Shown: in pieces, positions 5,839 through 8,587 of the stretch | Numbering within the stretch: position 1 is the stretch's first letter | Layout: the number at the start of each line of letters is the position of its first letter | Source of the DNA: an uncultured Eubacteriales bacterium | GTDB lineage: Bacteria; Bacillota; Clostridia; Oscillospirales; CAG-272 | Direction: 5' to 3' | DNA: 8,587 bases | Assembly (NCBI GenBank): GCA_902462015.1 | Contig: CABPZV010000085.1 | Span: 1 to 8,587, forward strand | The notes under the pieces: model-generated | Database searches by the model: none | Told to the model about the DNA's origin: nothing | Seen by the model: only the letters and a program-made list of their open reading frames with translations | Made by a program: the position numbers and the translations under genes

Positions 5839-6744
5839 ATGAGTAATACCGATGCAAATAGTTTTTCTGAAAAGGATGAGGGCGTTTCAAGAATAAGACG
5901 TAAAAAACCGCGCCGAAACAAATTAGTTACTGTCAGTATTATAATCGCCGCAGCGGTATTATGTCTTGTGATAGTGTACATCATTCTTTATAAAATTGGA
6001 TTCAGACCGTATGTCAGAATTGAAACTGAAAGCGGAGAAAAAATTAAGTTCAGCGGAATGGTCGATGACAGCGGCAATCCGATAAAGGGAAGACTGTTTT
6101 ATTCAGACGGTTCATCGGCAAACGTGAACAGTGAAACCGGTGAAATTGTGTATTCAAACGGCAATGTTTACAGCGGAACGCTTGTCGATCTTCAGAAAAG
6201 CGGATTAGGAACGCTTACTTTTGAAAACGGTGATGTATATGAAGGAGAGTTTCTGAACAATAAGATAAACGGTACCGGAATTCTGAGATACAGCAACGGT
6301 GATGTGTACGAAGGTCAGTTTGTAAATAATATGAGAGACGGTCAGGGTACATATACGTGGACAGACGGTTCCTCATATGTTGGTGAATATAAGGAAAACC
6401 AAAAGCACGGAAATGGAACATACACATGGACGGACGGATCGAGCTATACCGGAGGATATGTAAATAACTTCAAGGAGGGAACCGGAGTATATACATATGC
6501 TAACGGCGACGTTTATAACGGAGAGTTTGTTCAGGGAATTCGTACCGGACAGGGAACGTATACGTGGGTCAACGGAGAGACTTATACCGGTGAATTTTCC
6601 GAAAACCAGCTGAATGGATACGGAACATATACCTGGCCGGGAGGACGGGTTTTCACAGGCTATTTTGAAAACGGTGTGATTGTAAATGTTTCGGATGCTG
6701 CCGGATCTGATTCGGCAGGGGGTACAGACGGTACTGCTTCTTAA
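5839..6744 (+). CDS. Membrane-anchored MORN-repeat protein
   Basis: 301 aa. A polar, strongly basic N-terminus (RIRRKKPRRNK, 18-28) is followed by one membrane helix at about 29-51. By the positive-inside rule this is a signal anchor with the C-terminal domain outside the membrane. After a beta-rich linker (about 55-101) come eight consecutive 23-residue MORN units from 102 to about 283, each like TYTWxDGxxYxGEYxxNxxxGxG, then a Ser/Gly/Asp-rich tail. MORN arrays form elongated beta-meanders used for protein or lipid contacts; no catalytic domain is seen. Translation starts at ATG with GGTGA (5828-5832) six bases upstream and AAGGA (5821-5825) further back. The gene sits 115 bp after the two-TM protein and ends 26 bp before a strong terminator, so these two membrane proteins may be co-expressed. 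The role could be envelope organisation, but this is inference from topology only. Confidence 0.85.
   Translation: MSNTDANSFSEKDEGVSRIRRKKPRRNKLVTVSIIIAAAVLCLVIVYIILYKIGFRPYVRIETESGEKIKFSGMVDDSGNPIKGRLFYSDGSSANVNSETGEIVYSNGNVYSGTLVDLQKSGLGTLTFENGDVYEGEFLNNKINGTGILRYSNGDVYEGQFVNNMRDGQGTYTWTDGSSYVGEYKENQKHGNGTYTWTDGSSYTGGYVNNFKEGTGVYTYANGDVYNGEFVQGIRTGQGTYTWVNGETYTGEFSENQLNGYGTYTWPGGRVFTGYFENGVIVNVSDAAGSDSAGGTDGTAS
6142..6687 (+). repeat. Eight in-phase 69-bp coding repeats (MORN units)
   Basis: The units are 102-124, 125-147, 148-170, 171-193, 194-216, 217-239, 240-262 and 263-283 in protein numbering; the first seven are exactly 23 codons and the last is cut by two codons. The protein repeats are much more alike than the DNA: units 4 and 5 both read TYTWTDGSSY but use different codons at several positions. 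The array is therefore old and kept by selection, not a fresh slippage product. Confidence 0.9.
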
Positions 6745-6770
6745 AATAAGTGTAATATGGAAATTGGGTG

Positions 6771-6801
6771 CCGGATCGGAATGTTTTTCGGTCCGGTTTT
6801 T
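6771..6801 (+). terminator. Rho-independent terminator after the MORN gene
   Basis: CCGGATCG (6771-6778) pairs with CGGTCCGG (6789-6796) with one T-G wobble, and the stem can extend inward by GAA/TTT to 11 pairs. TTTTT (6797-6801) follows directly. It lies 26 bp beyond the MORN stop codon and probably ends the transcript that includes the upstream membrane-protein genes. Confidence 0.85.
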
Positions 6802-6837
6802 AGCAGATTGACTTTTATGCGGAAGCGGAGTGTATTT

Positions 6838-6877
6838 CGGCCTGTTTGAAACAGTTTGGCCGTATAGGTCAGGCCAA
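6838..6877 (+). promoter_or_regulatory. Overlapping inverted repeats upstream of the glycosyltransferase
   Basis: CGGCC (6838-6842) can pair with GGCCG (6858-6862), enclosing the perfect palindrome CTGTTT-G-AAACAG (6842-6854). TTGGCC (6856-6861) can instead pair with GGCCAA (6872-6877) across ten bases. Both use 6858-6861, so the two folds exclude each other. The element sits between the terminator and the glycosyltransferase start. It may be a set of operators or a switching leader; if translation starts at GTG 6830 it would be coding instead. Confidence 0.35.
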
Positions 6878-6904
6878 GTGAAAGGAACGGTTATAAACAC
6901 AGAA

Positions 6905-8059
6905 ATGAATATTTTGCTTGTTACGATGTCTTTGGGGATAGGCGGAGTAGAGACTCACATAGCGGAGCTTGCAAAAGAGCTTATAAAACGCGGAAATAAT
7001 GTATGTATAGCTGCAAATGAAGGGATTTATTCCGGGACGCTCCGGCAGGCAGGAGCGGAAACTCTGATTCTTCCGCTTGACAGCCGGAATCCCCGTGCGA
7101 TTATTGCTTCGTACTGCGGACTTAAAAAATATATTTCAGACAGAAAAAAACATGGACACCCGATTGATATAGTGCATGCACATGCAAGGATTCCGTGCAT
7201 GATTTGCGGACGTCTTTATAACAAATTCCGTGGCGAATTTCACTATGTAACTACAGCGCACGGCGTTTATTCAAGACTGCCTGGAGAGAAATATTTTACA
7301 AACTGGGGGGAGCGGTCTCTTGCCGTCAGTGACGATGTTAAAAAGTACCTTGTTGAATGCTATGGAGTAAATCCTCATAACATTAAAATTACTGTCAATG
7401 GAATAAATACCGAAAGTTTTGTTCCTATCAGAGATGATGAGCTGAGATGTAATATAGAAAAAAAGCTTGGCTTTTCTTCCGACTGCAGACATAGAGTTAT
7501 GCATGTCAGCAGGATTGATTCAGCGTCCTCAGAAGCCGCATACCAGTTAATTGAATCGGTTCCTGAGCTTTGCAAAAAGTTTCCTGATATTGAGATAGTA
7601 ATTATAGGGGACGGAACTGAATACGAAATGCTGAAAAAAAGAGCGGAAGAAATGAATAATTTAATGGGATATAAGTCAGTTTTCCTTTTGGGAGCTCGTA
7701 CGGATATAGCGCAGCTTTTGGCCTGTGGTGATTGCTTTGTAGGCGTATCTCGTGCTGCGCTTGAAGCAATGTCTTGCGGACTTCCCGTTGTTCTTGCTGG
7801 AGCACAGGGCTTTTTTGGAATTTTTGATGAGTCGGAGGAAAGTTTAAATACTGCAATGAGAACGAACTTTTGCTTCAGAGATATGGAAGGCTCCTCTACG
7901 GATAAGCTGACAAAGGCACTTATCGGAATATTTGAATATGATAAAGATAAGCTTTTGTCTATGGGAATGCATGGCAGGGACATAATCGGAAAATATTACT
8001 CGGTTTCTAAAATGGCGGATGATGCGGAAAAAATGTATGCGTCTGCTATGGAAGTCTGA
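6905..8059 (+). CDS. GT4-type (GT-B fold) glycosyltransferase
   Basis: 384 aa from ATG 6905, a usual length for family GT4 enzymes, which transfer sugars from nucleotide donors to glycans or lipids at the cytoplasmic membrane face. The N-terminal acceptor domain opens with MNILLVTMSLGIGGVETHIAEL (glycine loop 11-14), HAHARIP (91-97), TTAHGVY (126-132), VSDDVKKYL (141-149) and NGIN (175-178). The donor domain has HVSRID (200-205), IIGDGTE (243-249) and VSRAALEAMSCGLPVV (281-296). The usual E-x7-E pair is reduced: E287 is present but position 279 is Val. The following AGAQGFFGIFDE and NFCFRD look like a clostridial subgroup with the same change, from memory. GTG 6830 and GTG 6878 are in-frame alternatives that would add 25 or 9 residues; 6905 matches the normal first beta-strand, though the best Shine-Dalgarno (AAAGGA, 6881-6886) is 18 bases away. 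Substrate is unknown; no polysaccharide operon is visible. Confidence 0.85.
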   Translation: MNILLVTMSLGIGGVETHIAELAKELIKRGNNVCIAANEGIYSGTLRQAGAETLILPLDSRNPRAIIASYCGLKKYISDRKKHGHPIDIVHAHARIPCMICGRLYNKFRGEFHYVTTAHGVYSRLPGEKYFTNWGERSLAVSDDVKKYLVECYGVNPHNIKITVNGINTESFVPIRDDELRCNIEKKLGFSSDCRHRVMHVSRIDSASSEAAYQLIESVPELCKKFPDIEIVIIGDGTEYEMLKKRAEEMNNLMGYKSVFLLGARTDIAQLLACGDCFVGVSRAALEAMSCGLPVVLAGAQGFFGIFDESEESLNTAMRTNFCFRDMEGSSTDKLTKALIGIFEYDKDKLLSMGMHGRDIIGKYYSVSKMADDAEKMYASAMEV

Positions 8060-8070
8060 ATTAATTTATT

Positions 8071-8096
8071 GCCTGCAAAAGCTTTTGTTTGCAGGC
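8071..8096 (+). terminator. Stem-loop terminator after the glycosyltransferase
   Basis: GCCTGCAAA (8071-8079) pairs perfectly with TTTGCAGGC (8088-8096) around an eight-base loop, 11 bp after the stop codon. The bases that follow (ATTTAGTGTTT) are T-rich but broken, and a TTTTTTT run comes later (8120-8126), so termination is likely but may be imperfect. Confidence 0.65.
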
Positions 8097-8148
8097 ATTT
8101 AGTGTTTCACTCATTTTAATTTTTTTAAAATACTCCTGCAAACTCTCT

Positions 8149-8177
8149 GTTACATGTTGCAAAAAATGACTTATAAT
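8149..8177 (+). promoter_or_regulatory. Predicted promoter for the 3'-end gene
   Basis: TATAAT (8172-8177) is a perfect -10 box. GTTACA (8149-8154), 17 bp upstream, matches four of six -35 positions. Transcription would start near 8184, giving a leader of about 100 nt to ATG 8287. The 8060-8286 gap also holds the terminator, an inverted repeat ACTCTCT/AGAGAGT (8142-8148 and 8207-8213) flanking this promoter, and TGAT-TTT-ATCA (8234-8244), a possible operator. GC across 8101-8280 is about 28%. Confidence 0.55.
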
Positions 8178-8286
8178 GATAAAATAAACTGAAGAGTTGT
8201 AAATTTAGAGAGTATCTGAAAAATGTATACTGGTGATTTTATCATATATATTGAATTAATTACTAACCTGAGCACCGGAGGGAAAA

Positions 8287-8587
8287 ATGCTCTATAAGAT
8301 GATAGAAAACAAATGCAGGGAATGGTATGATTCGGGTGAGTGTACTGTTCACAAGTTAATTGAATACATAGAGAAAACAGGACAAATGAGAGATGCACAA
8401 ATTGAAGCGATTAAGGTTTATCTTTTCCTCAAAATTGGCTGCAAGTGTAAACCATTAGATTATTTATTCAGAAACGGTGTGTTCAACTCCATTGATTTAA
8501 ACGAGGCAGAATTATCAAAAGGTTCCCGTGAGTACTTGGAAGAAAACCCTGCCGCGGCTGCTTTGTTTGAATACACACGCCTAAAGA
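8287..8587 (+). CDS. N-terminus of a probable DEAD/DEAH-box helicase, type III restriction Res-like (runs off the window)
   Basis: An open frame from ATG 8287 runs to the end of the window without a stop: 100 codons. GGAGGG (8277-8282) precedes the ATG by four bases, and an in-frame TGA at 8269-8271 rules out an earlier start. The visible part is helical and charged: KLIEYIEKTGQMRDAQIEAIKVYLFLKIGCK (about residues 23-53), KPLDYLFRNGVFNS (55-68) and ENPAAAALFEYTRLK (86-100). The R-x-AQIEAI-x-YLFLK pattern is one I associate with the N-terminal region of large Res-like superfamily 2 helicases, where a Walker A follows some 30-60 residues later; that lies beyond the window. No helicase motif is visible here, so the function is inferred. 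GC is about 38%, and TTA makes up 5 of 11 leucine codons, unlike the upstream genes, which suggests acquired DNA. A defence or restriction role is plausible. Confidence 0.5.
   Translation, partial: MLYKMIENKCREWYDSGECTVHKLIEYIEKTGQMRDAQIEAIKVYLFLKIGCKCKPLDYLFRNGVFNSIDLNEAELSKGSREYLEENPAAAALFEYTRLK

Noticed and set aside
6142..6687. CRISPR array or non-coding tandem repeat
   Set aside because: The 69-bp periodicity is fully explained by MORN protein repeats; there are no identical direct repeats with unique spacers.
6830..6904. N-terminal extension of the glycosyltransferase from GTG 6830
   Set aside because: The added 25 residues do not fit the GT4 fold, which starts at MNILLVT; kept only as an alternative because the Shine-Dalgarno spacing of 6905 is poor.
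8103..8110. TGTTTCAC, a perfect left half of parS
   Set aside because: The right half (TCATTTTA) has no match, and an isolated 8-mer is expected by chance.
8157..8177. TTGCAA as the -35 for TATAAT 8172
   Set aside because: The spacer would be only nine bp; GTTACA at 8149 with 17 bp is the workable choice.

Overview
The window looks like an origin-proximal segment of a Bacillota chromosome, most likely Clostridia (Oscillospiraceae/Ruminococcaceae-like). The gene order rsmG - noc - parA - parB - serS, all on the + strand, is the classic clostridial neighbourhood close to oriC. Shine-Dalgarno sites are strong and G-rich, one promoter is a perfect sigma-A consensus, and coding GC is moderate (about 45-50% where counted). 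TAG ends serS, so TAG is an ordinary stop codon here.

Region 1 (1-780): the 3' part of rsmG (16S rRNA G527 methyltransferase) is interrupted by an in-frame TAG at 53-55, although conserved motifs on both sides are intact. It is followed by a 215-bp intergenic region with a CCCGGG-centred Noc-box-like site, an extended -10 promoter and two tandem stem-loops ahead of noc.

Region 2 (781-3816): a chromosome-partition module. The first ParB-family protein carries the Q/K/K/R set that marks Noc (nucleoid occlusion) DNA specificity. ParA follows, starting at a TTG codon behind a perfect TTGACA-N17-TATAAT promoter. The second ParB-family protein has the LGRGL ParA-contact motif and R/G at the two parB-type specificity positions, so it is the true Spo0J/ParB. 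ParA and ParB would segregate the origin, while Noc would keep division off the nucleoid.

Region 3 (3852-6801): serS follows closely in the parB operon, then an unrecognised two-TM membrane protein, then a single-pass membrane protein with eight perfectly phased 23-residue MORN repeats. A strong intrinsic terminator closes this block.

Region 4 (6802-8096): a GT4-type glycosyltransferase with an unusual active-site motif sits behind a leader with overlapping inverted repeats and is followed by a stem-loop terminator.

Region 5 (8097-8587): composition drops sharply (about 28% GC across 8101-8280), a new promoter appears, and a gene with different codon use starts at 8287 and runs off the end. 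Its N-terminus resembles type III restriction Res-like DEAD/DEAH helicases, so this may be the left edge of an acquired defence element. It is the most likely place for a less ordinary system, but only 100 residues are visible.
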